From Nissolia schottii (taxonomy: Eukaryota > Streptophyta > Magnoliopsida > Fabales > Fabaceae): a stretch of DNA of 64,000 nt. The stretch spans positions 1-64,000 of the forward strand of contig QANU01108944.1 of NCBI GenBank assembly GCA_003254905.1, written 5' to 3'. A program made the translations under genes and the position numbers. The notes beneath the pieces were generated by a model that was given only the letters and a program-made list of their open reading frames with translations, was not told where the DNA came from and searched no databases. This document shows positions 1-10,529 of this stretch, piece after piece (within the stretch, counting starts at the first letter, position 1; every line of letters begins with the position of its first letter).

Positions 1-592
1 TTAATGTATCCGTCTTGATTCATGAGTATGATTCTATGAAGTTCTATGATTTTTATGATTGATATTGCATCTAACGCTAACTTTTGCTTAGTGCTTTGAT
101 TCTTAATTTGAGACTTATTTGTTTAAGTAAAAGCTATCCTAAATAAGTTACAAACCAAGTTAAGTTCAATCTTACTATTCTTAAAGTTTGATTCAACGTT
201 TAAATGTTGTGGACGTAAGTTACGATCATTTAATCTGACCTAGATCAATTCATTTAGTTCTTAACCGCCATAACTGGAAACGAAGAACTAATCGCTTTAA
301 CACCTGTACTACGTCAAGGTACTCTGTTAAATTTGTGCAAGGCAATTGGCAATCTAATAAAGGAACTTGTGATCTTAACATGCTCAAAAGAGATGATTAA
401 GTTAAGAACTAGTGGCGATAAAATCAAAAGAGCTCATAGATCATGTTAACTGAGTTATTGGTTACATTAAAAGTAATATCGCAATTCAAATCCCAACATC
501 TTTCTTACCTGCCTAAACTTAAGTTCATTATCATTTTATATTTTATTCTATTTACAAATTGTTTCTTTGTTAAATTTACTCAACAAACCAAT

Positions 593-2151
593 TGACGTTC
601 ACCAAAATGTCATTAGATTTTAGTGCGCGACCAAATAATAATTTATAAACCAAGAAAACCCCAAAAACGTAGTAAAGGGGGTTAACCTAGGTCGTTTCCC
701 AAAGAAATAATTTAGAACCAAATAATAGTTAAGTAAATCAGGGGGGTTTGTTTGATGAATTTAAAAGCGAGTAAAGCGAGAGTAAAACAACAATGATAAA
801 AGCAATTTCCTGCATACGGCATTATTAGTTCAAGAATTAATTCTCATCGGTTCCTAATTAATTATTCATGAAAGGAGATGTTGTTTATTAGTTGAAATCT
901 CTAACTAATATGCAATTTACTTAAGAAACTACGATCGTCAATCTCTTAAGCATTTGTTAATACAGGTATTAAAACCAAGATCTCAGCATTAAAACCCATA
1001 TTAATTAAGCACCAATTGCACAATCTAATCAAATCTTATTAGTTCTCCATTAGCTCCTTAATCATAGTTGAATAAATCATACAATCGTCAAGATTCATTA
1101 CTTAGATTTAGCCTTAACTAATAACATGCAATCGCTATATCATTAATTAAGGGTGGAACGATTCATGCATAATCATTAAGCCCAGGACCTCAAATTAATC
1201 TTTAATCTAGCGTTACCGCATGCAAGATATTAAGAAACTACTCCCCCATGGTTAGAGGATTAAAACTCAAAGCAAGTAAAGAGAAAGAAAGAGTAGATAA
1301 AAAGAAAGAAAGAGTAAATAAAGAGAAAGAAAAAGTAAATGACAATGGAAAGAATAAATGAAAATGGAAAGAGTAGAACAATAGAACCTGGATTAAATTC
1401 GGCAGAGCTTCGCTACAATCCTTGAAACGAAAAGACTTCTAACAAAGCACTTACTAACATAAACCTAAAGTGCTCAAAAGAGAAATGTAAAAAGTGTAGA
1501 AATATGGAAGGAAAGGGTGGAGTTCTCGGCCTAGGAGAACTTGGGTGGAAGGTGAAAAGATGATGCTTGGAATGCTAGCCTTGGCCCCCTATTTATAGGC
1601 CTAAGCTCGACGGGACCGCTTAGCTGTTTGAGGCGTATCGCTGAGCGGTTTGGCGGTGGCGCTGAGCGATAGAGTCAATCTCAGCGGCTTACGCGGCTTC
1701 ATTAAATGCGCTGGTTAGCTTTTGCAGGGCGGTTCTGAAATCTGAGCTGGCGCCAGGCTGGCGCATTAAATGCACGGTGCAAGTGGGTACTTTCGCGCAG
1801 CACCTAGGGCATAACCGCTCAGCGGTTCCTTCAGTTGCGCTGAGCGCTGATTGCTTGTGCGCTGAGCGATGTTGCTGCCTGATTTTCCTCTTTTTGTCCT
1901 TTTTCAAAGCTTCTTTTCTTATCTTCAATGATCCTCTTTGAACATTTATTTCCTGTAATTCCAAAATAGAAAACTACAAAAGAAATATTAAATTTTAAGA
2001 GTAAAATAATACCTTATCTTGCCGTTTTCCTCAATTCCTTATAAAAGAGGTTGATGTGCAAAACATATCAATTAAGTATTAAAACCACACATTTTTAGTA
2101 TGCATTGCTCATTTATAAGATAGTAAAATAGGGTGTAAAATCCACTTATCA
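593..2151 (-). mobile_element. Solo LTR of a related gypsy family, inserted in the 5' LTR of element 1
   Basis: On the minus strand it starts TGATAAGTGG and ends in CA, 1559 bp in all. The perfect 5-bp target duplication CCAAT lies at 588-592 and 2152-2156. Removing the insert restores the LTR sequence seen without it at about 11870-11890. No internal region is present, so it is a solo LTR left by recombination (inference). A minus-strand TATA-like CCTATAAATAG lies at 1589-1599, with CGCTGAGCG palindromes just upstream of it. The short minus reading frame at 1689-1964 is only LTR sequence. Confidence 0.9.
1616..1869 (-). promoter_or_regulatory. Two groups of 22-bp-spaced CGCTGAGCG palindromes in the inverted solo LTR
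   Basis: Copies of the 11-mer start at 1616, 1638 and 1659, next to the minus-strand TATA-like site, and again at 1815, 1837 and 1859. Steps are 22, 21, 22 and 22 bp. The layout (distal triplet, then a group next to TATA) is the same as in the LTR of element 1. Function is unknown; a site for a dimeric factor is inferred. Confidence 0.6.
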
Positions 2152-2336
2152 CCAATCACTTTCTATAAGCTTAAAGTAGTATCAATCAAAGACCGTTGTT
2201 TTAATCACAATCTCTGTGGATACGATAATATCCGACTTTACTGCAATTGGATCCTTCAAGGATCTGAAAGCTTTAAAAAGGATATTTTAAATTAATGAGA
2301 GTGCAAACCCATTGCAGAAAAAGTTTTCATCAATTT

Positions 2337-2355
2337 TGGCGCCGTTGCCGGGGAT
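2337..2355 (+). other. Primer binding site of element 1, tRNA-Asp
   Basis: The 19 bases starting TGGCGCCGTTGCC complement the 3' end of plant tRNA-Asp(GUC). They begin 4 bases after the LTR end at 2332. tRNA-Asp priming is typical of Athila-type elements. Confidence 0.85.
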
Positions 2356-2498
2356 TGTGCCAATTAAAATACCACTTTGATTGACTATTTTTAAGCTTTT
2401 GTGAATATTGTAACTAACTCTTTCTATTAAGATTTTATTGTTCTAACCCCTTTGCAAGACTTTGTAATCTTTGTATACGAAAGAAAACTCCTGCAGGT

Positions 2499-3732
2499 CA
2501 ACTTTTATTTGATCCAGAAATAGAAAAGACAATTAGGAGAAATCGACGCGAAGCAAGGAAAGCTCAAGATCTAGCAAAGACGGTGGAAGAATAAGAACCC
2601 TCTTCATCTTCATCTTCTTCTTCAGATTCAGAAAAATTGTCAGAAGCTGGAGGTGGAACTGCTGGAACTAGACAAAGCCAAGGCTTTGTCAACTTCATTC
2701 CAAGGAACATTATTCGCATGGGACGAACAACTGGGACACAACGAATGCCTCAATTGCAACCAGGTTTGGTCCAATTAATGCACGTTAATGCACGCTAACC
2801 TTTTTGCAGGATTAGACCATGAGGACCCGTACGCGCATCTCACAAAATTCTACAAATTATGCGGAACTGCTGCAATGGTGGAAGCCGATGAGGAAGCTAT
2901 TTTCCTTAGGCTATTTCCGTTAACTTTGATAGGAAAGGCAAAAGAATGGTTGTTAGACCAACCCCAGACTGTTCTTTCCAATTGGGACCAGTTAGAAGAA
3001 AGATTCTGTTCCAGGTATTTCTCTCAATCGAAATTTATGGATTTAAAGACTGCTATCGCTACTTTTGTACAGGCACCAAATGAAAGTTTGTGCGAAGCAT
3101 GGGAGCGGTACAAATCAATGCTGAGAAGATGCCCAAACCATGGATTTGAGGCAAGAACGCAAATCCATATTTTTAGAAATGGCTTGCAACAACAGCATAA
3201 GCTTATGCTGGATGCAGCTGCTGGTGGACAGATAATGTCCAAAACACCAGATGAAGCCATAACTATCATCGAATCCATGACCCTAACAGATCAACAAGGG
3301 CAATATAGTAGAAGTCCCGCAAGGAAAGGAGGTATGTTAGAACTGGGCAAAAATGATGCCAGCTTAGCCCAAAACAGACAACTACAACAATAACTGGATG
3401 AAATGAAGAAAACGCTAAGTGAGTTGCCGAAACAGTTTAAGGAGAGCCAGTCATCCAAAAGACACAAGGTATTCCAATGTGAATTTTGTTTTGGTGATCA
3501 CCCACCAGGCTATTGTGAATGTAGGGAAGAGTAAGCGCAATTTGTCCACAATCAACAGAGGCCGTACCAGCAATTTCCAAGAAATCAAAATTACCAACCT
3601 TGGAGGCAAGAAGCAAGCCCGTCCAATAGAGCGTCACTTCCCTATCAAAACCATCAATTCCAGCCCCCACACCAGATTCTTACTCAACAACAACAAACCA
3701 ACTCTAAGCTAGAGGACACGTTTACACAATTT
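2499..3732 (+). pseudogene. gag: gag of element 1, broken
   Basis: This frame would encode the capsid/nucleocapsid protein that packages the element RNA. A retrotransposon-gag domain is readable at 2788-3393 (AGLDHEDPYAHL, KEWLLDQP, WERYKSML). It is followed by a zinc knuckle of the Athila form CX2CX3HX4C near 3478-3520. Four breaks are visible: a TAA at 2592, a frameshift from a tandem 10-bp duplication (TTAATGCACG at 2775-2784 and 2785-2794), and in-frame TAA at 3391 and 3532. The intact equivalent frame in element 2 (13381) shows the duplication is the derived state. Confidence 0.85.
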
Positions 3733-6700
3733 ATGCAGATGTCCATGGCCAACCAAAGGAACACAGATGCTTCAATTAAGAACTTGGAAATCCAGGTAGG
3801 CCAGTTGGATAAAGACATGGCCGAAATTAAGAAGGGAACATTTTCTGCCAACACTGAACCCAATCCAAAGGAGTCATGCAAGGTGGTCATGACTCGCAGT
3901 GGCAGACAGACAAAGCCTTTGGTTGTTGAGGAGAATAGTGAAAAGAATGAAGGTGAAGTTGAAAAAGAAGTGGAAGAAAGAAAAGAAAAAGAAGCAGAAG
4001 AAGAGGAGGAAGAAAAAAATAAGAAAAAAATTGTAAATAAAGAAAAAGAAAAAGAAAAAGAAGGAGAAAAGAAACAGAAGGAGAAAGATAAAGAGATAAA
4101 GAAGCCACACTCTTCTGTCACAAAGCCACTCCCTTATCTGCCACATCCAACAAAGGTAGACAAGGAGAGGCAATTTGCTCGGTTTATGGACATGTTTAAA
4201 CGCCTACAAATCAACATTCCATTTTCTGAAGCTCTGGAGCAAATGCCATCCTACGCCAAATTTATGAAGGAGCTGCTGTCAAAGAAAAGGAGATACAACA
4301 ATGAGGAAGTGGTACAGTTAGGAGCAAACTGCAGTGCCATTATTCAGAATTACATTCCCAATAAGCTGACGGACCCAGGAAGTGTGACCATTCTTGTAAC
4401 CATCGGGAATGTGTCAGTTGGGAAAGCACTGGTAGATTTGGGAGCTAGCGTGAGCCTAATGCCGTATCCATGATGGAAAGAGTAGGTGACTTGGAGCTCA
4501 AACCACGAGAATGTCCCTACAGCTGGCAGACAGGTCTATCAAATTCCCCCTGGGAATAGCAGAAGATGTCCTTGTTGGGGTCGACAAGTTCCTTATCCCT
4601 GTTGACTTTGTCATCATCGATATCTCAAAGGACACTGAGATACCTCTCATTGTAGGGAGACCTTTCATGAGAACAGGTAGGATGGGAATCGACATGGACA
4701 AAGGAAAGTTGAAAATTAAAGTCCAGAATGATGAAGTGCAGTTCGACATTTTTGAAGCTCTACAATATCCAAAAGACAAAGGCGAATGCTTCCGGGTAAA
4801 TCTATTGGAGGAACTTGTAACAAATGCTGAACAAAAGCCTCAAGACATAGATCCTCTGGAACTCGCATTGACAAACAGTTCAGCTCAATTCACAGAGGAA
4901 GAGGAGGTCGAGATTGAAGCTTTTCTTATGAGTCTAGAAGCCACGCCAGCCATTCCTCCGAAACAAGAAAGAAAGGAAGAACTCAAGGCCAAGGAAGTTT
5001 GCACAACAAATGAACAGAGGTTAGAGCTAAAACCTTTACCTCCTAACCTTAAATATGTATTTTTGCAGGAAAAGGAACAAAAGCCGATCATTATAAATAG
5101 AAACTTGTCTCCAAAGGAAGAAAATGCATTAATTGAAGTCTTGAAGGAGAATCAACAAGCTTTGGGATGGACGCTCACTGACCTGAAAGGCATCAGTCCA
5201 TCTTACTGCATGCATAAAATTCTAATGGAAGATAACTACAAACTGGTAAGGCAGCCTCAACGACGACTAAACCTGACTATGAAAGAGGTAGTCCGCAAGG
5301 AAGTAGTGAAGCTACTAGAAGCAGGTATAATCTACCCTATCTCTGATAGCTCATGGGTTAGCCCAGTCCACGTAGTTCCTAAGAAAGGAGGTATAACTGT
5401 AATTAAAAATGAGAATGATTAACTAATCCCAACTAGGACTATCACTAGTTGGAGAATGTGTATAGATTACAGGAAACTTAACCAAGCTATCAGGAAAGAC
5501 CATTTCCTATTACCATTTATGGACCAAATGCTGGAAAGATTATAAGGCCAAGCATACTACTGCTTTTTAGATGGATATTTTGGCTACTATCAGATAACGG
5601 TGGATCCAAAAGATCAAGAAAAGGCAGCTTTTACATGCTCATTCGGTATTTTTGCCTATAGAAAAATGCCTTTTGGGTTATGTAATGCGCCTGCCACATT
5701 TCAAAGATGCATGTTCACAATATTTGCGGATATGGTGGAGAAAATCATGGAAGTCTTCATGGATGACTTTTCCGTGTTTGGGTCCTCATTTGATAACTGC
5801 TTGACAAATCTCAACACCATACTAAAACGATGTGTTGAAACCAATTTGCTATTACACTGGGAGAAATGTCATTTCATGGTAAAAGAAGGTATTGTACTGG
5901 GCCACAAAATTTCAGAAAAAGGGATCGAAGTGGATAAGGCAAAGCTTGATGTCATTGAAAAACTCCCATCTCCAACTAATGTAAAAGGAATCAGAAGTTT
6001 TCTTGGCCATGCAGGATTTTACCGGAGGTTCATCAAGGACTTCTCCAAGATTGCCAAGCCACTTACCAATCTTTTGAATAAGGATACTCCTTTTATTTTT
6101 AATAAAGACTGTTTGAATGCTTTTGAGAAATTAAAATCTAGTTTGATCTCTGCTCCCATAATCATAGCACCCGATTGGAATCTTGATTTTGAATTAATGT
6201 GTGATGCTAGTGATTATGCTGTGGGAGCGGTGTTGGGTCAACGGAAAGACAAAATGTTCCATGCCATACATTATGCTAGTAAGGTCTTGAATGAAGCATA
6301 AATTAACTATGCAACAACAGAAAAAGAATTGCTAGCAATAGTGTATGCACTGGAAAAGTTTAGGAGCTATTTAATTGGCTCAAAACTGGTAGTATATACA
6401 GACCACGTAACCATTAAATATCTCCTAACAAAACCTGATAGTAAACCTCGACTGATTCGTTGGATACTTCTCTTGCAGGAATTTAATCTGGTGATCAAAG
6501 GCAAGAGTGGAAGAAAGAATTTGGTAGCAGACCATTTATCCAGATTAAACAATCCAGAGGTAATTATCAAAGAGGAAGAAGTTGCGGAAGAGTTTCCTGA
6601 TGAGAAGCTGTTTCTCATCAAGGAAAGGCCATGGTTTGCAGACATGGCTAACTACAAAGCGGCCGGAGAACTACCTGATGATCTGAACTATCATCAGAAG

Positions 6701-7879
6701 AAGAAGTTTCTTAGAGATGCCACTTATTTTGTCCGCGATGACCCCTATCTATTTAAGCAAGGACCTGATGGTTTACTAAGGCGATGTGTGGCTTTAGACG
6801 AAGCCGAGAGTATTTTATGGCACTGCCACAATTCTCCGTGCGAAGGCCATTATAATGGGGAGAAGACTGCCGCCAAAGTCCTTCAATCAGGTTTTTTCTG
6901 GCCTACTCTATTCAAGGATGCATATCTTTATGTTAAAAATTGTGATGCTTGCCAAAGAACTCTTGGAAATAGCAAGAGGATTGAAATGCCTTTACAAAAT
7001 ATAATTGAAGTCGAAGTATTTGACTGTTGGGGTATGGATTTCATGGGACCTTTCCCATCCTCATTAAACAATGAATACATCTTGGTCGCCGTTGATTATG
7101 TTTCCAAATGGGTTGAAGCAATAGCAACCCCGAAGGCTGATGGAAAAACGGTAATTAAATTTTTAAAGAAAAACATTTTTACCCGTTTTGGCACACCAAG
7201 AGTAATCATAAGTGATGGAGGTTCCCATTTCGTAAATGCACAATTGGCCAAAGCATCACCTTATCACCCACAAACCAATGGCCAAGCTGAAGTGTCCAAT
7301 AGAGAGATTAAAAGAATCTTGGAAAAAACTGTTTCAACTTCAAGAAAAGATTGGGCACTTAAGCTTGACGATGCTTTATGGGCATATAGAACTGCTCTCA
7401 AAGCAATGATAGGATTAACTCCATTCCAACTAGTTTATGGCAAAGCATGCCACTTACCAGTTGAATTGGAGCATAAAGCCTATTGGCCTTTGAAATTCTT
7501 AAACTTTGATGAGAAACTTGCAGGTGAAAAGCGAAAACTCCAATTGCATCAGTTAGAAGAACTTAGGCTGCAGGCGTATGAGTCCAACAAGTTGTACAAA
7601 GAAAAAGCAAAGAAATACCATGATAACCACATCCTGAGGAGGAATTTTGAAGAAGGTCAACAAGTATTATTGTTCAATTCCAGGCTAAGACTGTTTCCTG
7701 GCAAATTAAGGACTAGATGGTCAGGACCTTTCTTGGTAAAAAAAGTTATGCCTTATGGAGCTGTGGAATTATATGATCCAAAGAACAATGCAACTTGGAC
7801 AGTTAATGGTCAGAGACTTAAGCCATACTTTGGTACAAAACAAGCCACAGAGGTGCTCTACCTCGATGAACCTAGCTAA
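3733..7879 (+). pseudogene. pol: pol of element 1: protease, RT, RNase H, integrase, broken
   Basis: A charged Lys/Glu-rich linker (about 3940-4110) leads to the aspartic protease motif DLGASVSLMP (about 4434-4465). Two 1-bp losses near 4465 and 4505 shift the frame. From 4511 to 7879 one frame runs through RT (FMDDFSVFG active site near 5757), RNase H ([20 protein letters not shown]) and integrase (zinc finger H-H then CDACQR; catalytic Asp in GMDFMGP and SDGGSHF, Glu in GQAEVSNRE). It is stopped by TAA at 5420, 5543 and 6299. Only 24 residues separate the second Asp and the Glu of integrase, against the usual 35, so the core also has an in-frame deletion. Product inactive. Confidence 0.88.
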
Positions 7880-9442
7880 AAAGAAACAGGCGTCAAGCTA
7901 ATGACGTTAAAAGAGCGCTTCCTGGGAGGCAACCCGGAGTTTTGCAAGTTTTTATTATTATTATTATTCTAGTAAACATTAAGGTGTTAGAATAAATTTA
8001 ATAAAACATGGTGAAATTTCTAATTGAAAATTCTTGGAAAAGGAGTTCCCTAATTGTTTTGCAGGACTAAAATCAAGAAGGAGAAGAGCATGATTCATAA
8101 GCTTTTATTTCCTCAACATCTTGAAGCAAGATGAAGTAGTTTAAACAACTGAAAAGGAGACTTCATCAAGGGAACATATTCACCATGAACAGGGAGCATT
8201 TTTAATTTTCTAGCACCTTACATTAATCTCCTTTAATTAGTTAGAAAACCTTTTGTTCTTAAGACTTGCTTGTTTAAAAACAATTGAGTATTAGTTATTT
8301 TACTTGGATATGATGCATATAACAAAACATGAATTAAATTGTTTCATAATCCATCATAGACTTTGTGATTCTTGCATAGATATCTTGAGCATGTTCATAT
8401 GTATATTTTACTCGTTTTGCATAAGCATAACATTGAAAACGTTTTGAAATCAAGGAAATAAACCCTAGCCAAGTGAGAGAGTGAGCCATACACTATGTGA
8501 GATAGAAAGAATCACCATCGTTTTTACACAATTGAATTTGTTTGAGTTTTTAATTATGAAAATTGTATGGAAGGAATAGGAAATGATCAAGGCATTTTGT
8601 TCTTTAGAATTAAAACCCACTTGGCCACATAAAACTGACCATGATTAGGAATATCCTTTGTTACCCCCTTTTGAGCCTAACATGAGAAATTTCTTGGTTG
8701 TTATATAGTCCCTAAAGCTTAAAGGAAAAACAAATGACTTCCCTTAATTTCTAAATTTAGAGAGCATTCAAATTGGATTATGAGTAAGAATCCAAGTCAG
8801 GGGGAGATAAGGGTAATCAAAAGTGAGAGAAGAAAATAAAGTTAGAATCAAAAAGAATAAGAAGCAAGCAAAAAAGAAACATTCTATCCTAAAACAAAAA
8901 AAAAAAGAAAAAGAAAAGGGGATAAGAGAAAGGAAGAATAAGGGGAAGGAAACAAAGAAAAGGAAGGGCACAAAAGGAGTTGGTTTCATTGCTCTCCTAA
9001 TTGGAAACATTTGTATAACCAGAAAAACCAATGTTCTTTGTAGCCTGGCCACATTACAACCCTTTAAAGTCCTTCTGTGATCCTTGACTAACCGTATTAT
9101 TAGATTGAATTATGAGGCAGGTAAAAAATTTGAATTGTTGCGATTCAATGGTGACAAATGAGCGAAACACTCACCCTAAATTGATCCACTGACCATTGTG
9201 TGCATAAAGATAATTTCCTTGGTGGAAAAGACATTGGATAGAGTGATTTGTTTGCTATTCAAGTAATTGTGCATTTGACTTGTTTAAGGTTATTCTAGGT
9301 TGTCTCACATGGTCTTAAGCTTGAGCTGTCTGAAAATTTTCAATTCATTGCAATACACCAATTGTTCATAAGCATTGATCTCTTGTAAAATAATTCTACT
9401 ACCTCTTGTTTGAGGACAAACAAGGTCTTAAGTCAGGGGGAG
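7880..9442 (+). other. Non-coding 3' tail of element 1
   Basis: About 1.56 kb between integrase and the 3' LTR, where Athila elements may carry an env-like gene. I see no supported gene. Blocks here recur in element 2 (14786-16925): the CTTCCTGGGAGGCA motif near 7918, a stretch around 8440-8700, a purine-rich patch near 8820-8960, and GGCCACATTACAACCC near 9045. The tail ends in the purine tract AGTCAGGGGGAG at 9431-9442, which would prime plus-strand DNA synthesis. Confidence 0.7.
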
Positions 9443-10188
9443 TGATAAGTGCCTAATTTACGCAATTCTCACCTAAAATGGCACTTATCTGTTTATGTTT
9501 CAACAAATTATCTAATTAAATCTTTATGTTTCGTAGGTTTACAATATATTTTGGAAGATGGATACAAGAATAAAAATGAAGATTAATCCCTAGAAGAATG
9601 GAGAAAAAGGGAAAAAGAGGACAAAAGAGCAAAAAGGACGCAATCAGACAAGGACCGCTCAGCGGACAACAGGAACCGCTCAGCGGTTGAGGAGCAACCG
9701 CTCAGCGGAGAGGCTTCTAGAACCGAGCCACCGCCAGCATTTATTACGCCAGGCTGGCGCCACACTGGATTCCGGCGCCGCCTCTGCAAGCCGCCACGCA
9801 TTAAATGAAGTCGCGTGAAGCCACCATTTTTGACCTCACCACTCAGCGGCGGTACCCCAACCGCTGAGCGATCCCCCCAAAATTTGCCTATAAATAGAGG
9901 GGGGCCGAGGCATTTAGGGCATTCACCATCCCCTCTCCTTACCCACCATTTTCGTTCATTCTCCTCTATTTTCCATACTTTCTTAAGTTAGGGTTAGGTA
10001 GGAAATTAGGGTTTAGAAGCTTTCCTTAACGGAAGTGCTGCCGGATTGTCAACAGTTGTGAATCGTGGTGGACGTGTGGAGGCATTTCACCACTCTTCTC
10101 AACCAACCATAGCTCTAAACCCCTGTAAATTGTAATTTATCCATGACAATGGATAGCTAACTTCTTCTTTGTTGGGATTTGATGCGTT
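9443..10188 (+). repeat. 3' LTR of element 1, cut at the N
   Basis: It starts TGATAAGTGCC directly after the purine tract and is nearly identical to 10530-11278 of the complete LTR. It stops at the N at 10189, at a point only about 8 bp before the base that matches window position 1. TATAAATA lies at 9889-9896. Confidence 0.85.
9654..9896 (+). promoter_or_regulatory. LTR promoter: 22-bp-spaced CCGCTCAGCGG palindromes and TATA box
   Basis: Perfect CCGCTCAGCGG copies start at 9654, 9676 and 9698 (steps 22, 22). Near-copies start at 9839 and 9861 (step 22), then TATAAATA at 9889. The same array recurs at 10744, 10766, 10788, 10929 and 10951 with TATA at 10979. TATA identity is by sequence only; the role of the palindromes is inferred. 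Confidence 0.65.
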
Positions 10189-10189
10189 N
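10189..10189. other. Single N, assembly join between two LTRs
   Basis: Left of the N is the 3' LTR of element 1, broken mid-way. Right of it is the LTR of element 2, lacking about its first 27 bases. A collapsed gap between near-identical repeats is the simplest reading, so the order across this base is not certain. Confidence 0.8.
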
Positions 10190-10529
10190 CACCTAACGAA
10201 ATGGCACTTATTTGCTTACATTTTGAAGAATTATCTAATTGAATTTCTCATTTTTGTAGGATTTATAATATATTTCTAAAGATGGATGCAAGCATATTAA
10301 TTGAAGAATAATCCCAGAAGAATGGAGCAAAAAGGGCAAAAAAGGAAAATGAAGCAAAAGGACAAAATCAGAAGTAGGCTGTTCAGCGCTATCCAACATC
10401 TGCTCAGCGCACAAGACGACAAAGGTCCCTCAGCAATAAACCCTGGCCGCCAAGCGATCGTACCATCGGAGCCACTTGCAGCCGCCGCATTTATTGGGCC
10501 AGCTGGCGTCGCCCTACAATTGCGGTGCC

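Larger units (their letters stand above)
1..2332 (+). repeat. 5' LTR of element 1 (left end off the window), split by an inserted solo LTR
   Basis: Positions 1-592 and 2157-2332 match 11287-12054 of the complete LTR copy with scattered, mostly C/T differences. The LTR ends in CA at 2332, a few bases before the primer site. The insert at 593-2151 is separate. The first base of the window corresponds to base 11287 of the full copy, so about the first half of this LTR is missing. Confidence 0.85.
1..10188 (+). mobile_element. Element 1: Athila/Diaspora-type Ty3-gypsy retrotransposon, decayed
   Basis: The order is LTR, tRNA-Asp primer site, gag, protease, RT, RNase H, integrase, a non-coding tail, a purine tract and a second LTR. 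RT, RNase H and integrase follow the gypsy order, and the wording of the RNase H/integrase region is Athila-like. There is no envelope-like reading frame after integrase, which fits the soybean Diaspora group (known family; assignment inferred). The 5' LTR is cut by the window edge and holds an inverted solo LTR. The 3' LTR is cut at an N at 10189. Gag and pol carry several stops and frameshifts, so the copy is not autonomous. Confidence 0.85.

Noticed and set aside
3684-4173. Phe/Ser-rich minus-strand frames
   Set aside because: Antisense of the Lys/Glu-rich linker between gag and protease.
8768-9080. Lys-rich plus frame and its Phe-rich antisense
   Set aside because: Purine-rich tail of element 1; low-complexity translation only.
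9654-9871. CRISPR-like regular repeats
   Set aside because: Repeats are 11-bp palindromes at 22-bp steps in a plant LTR; no 25-35 bp repeats or cas genes.
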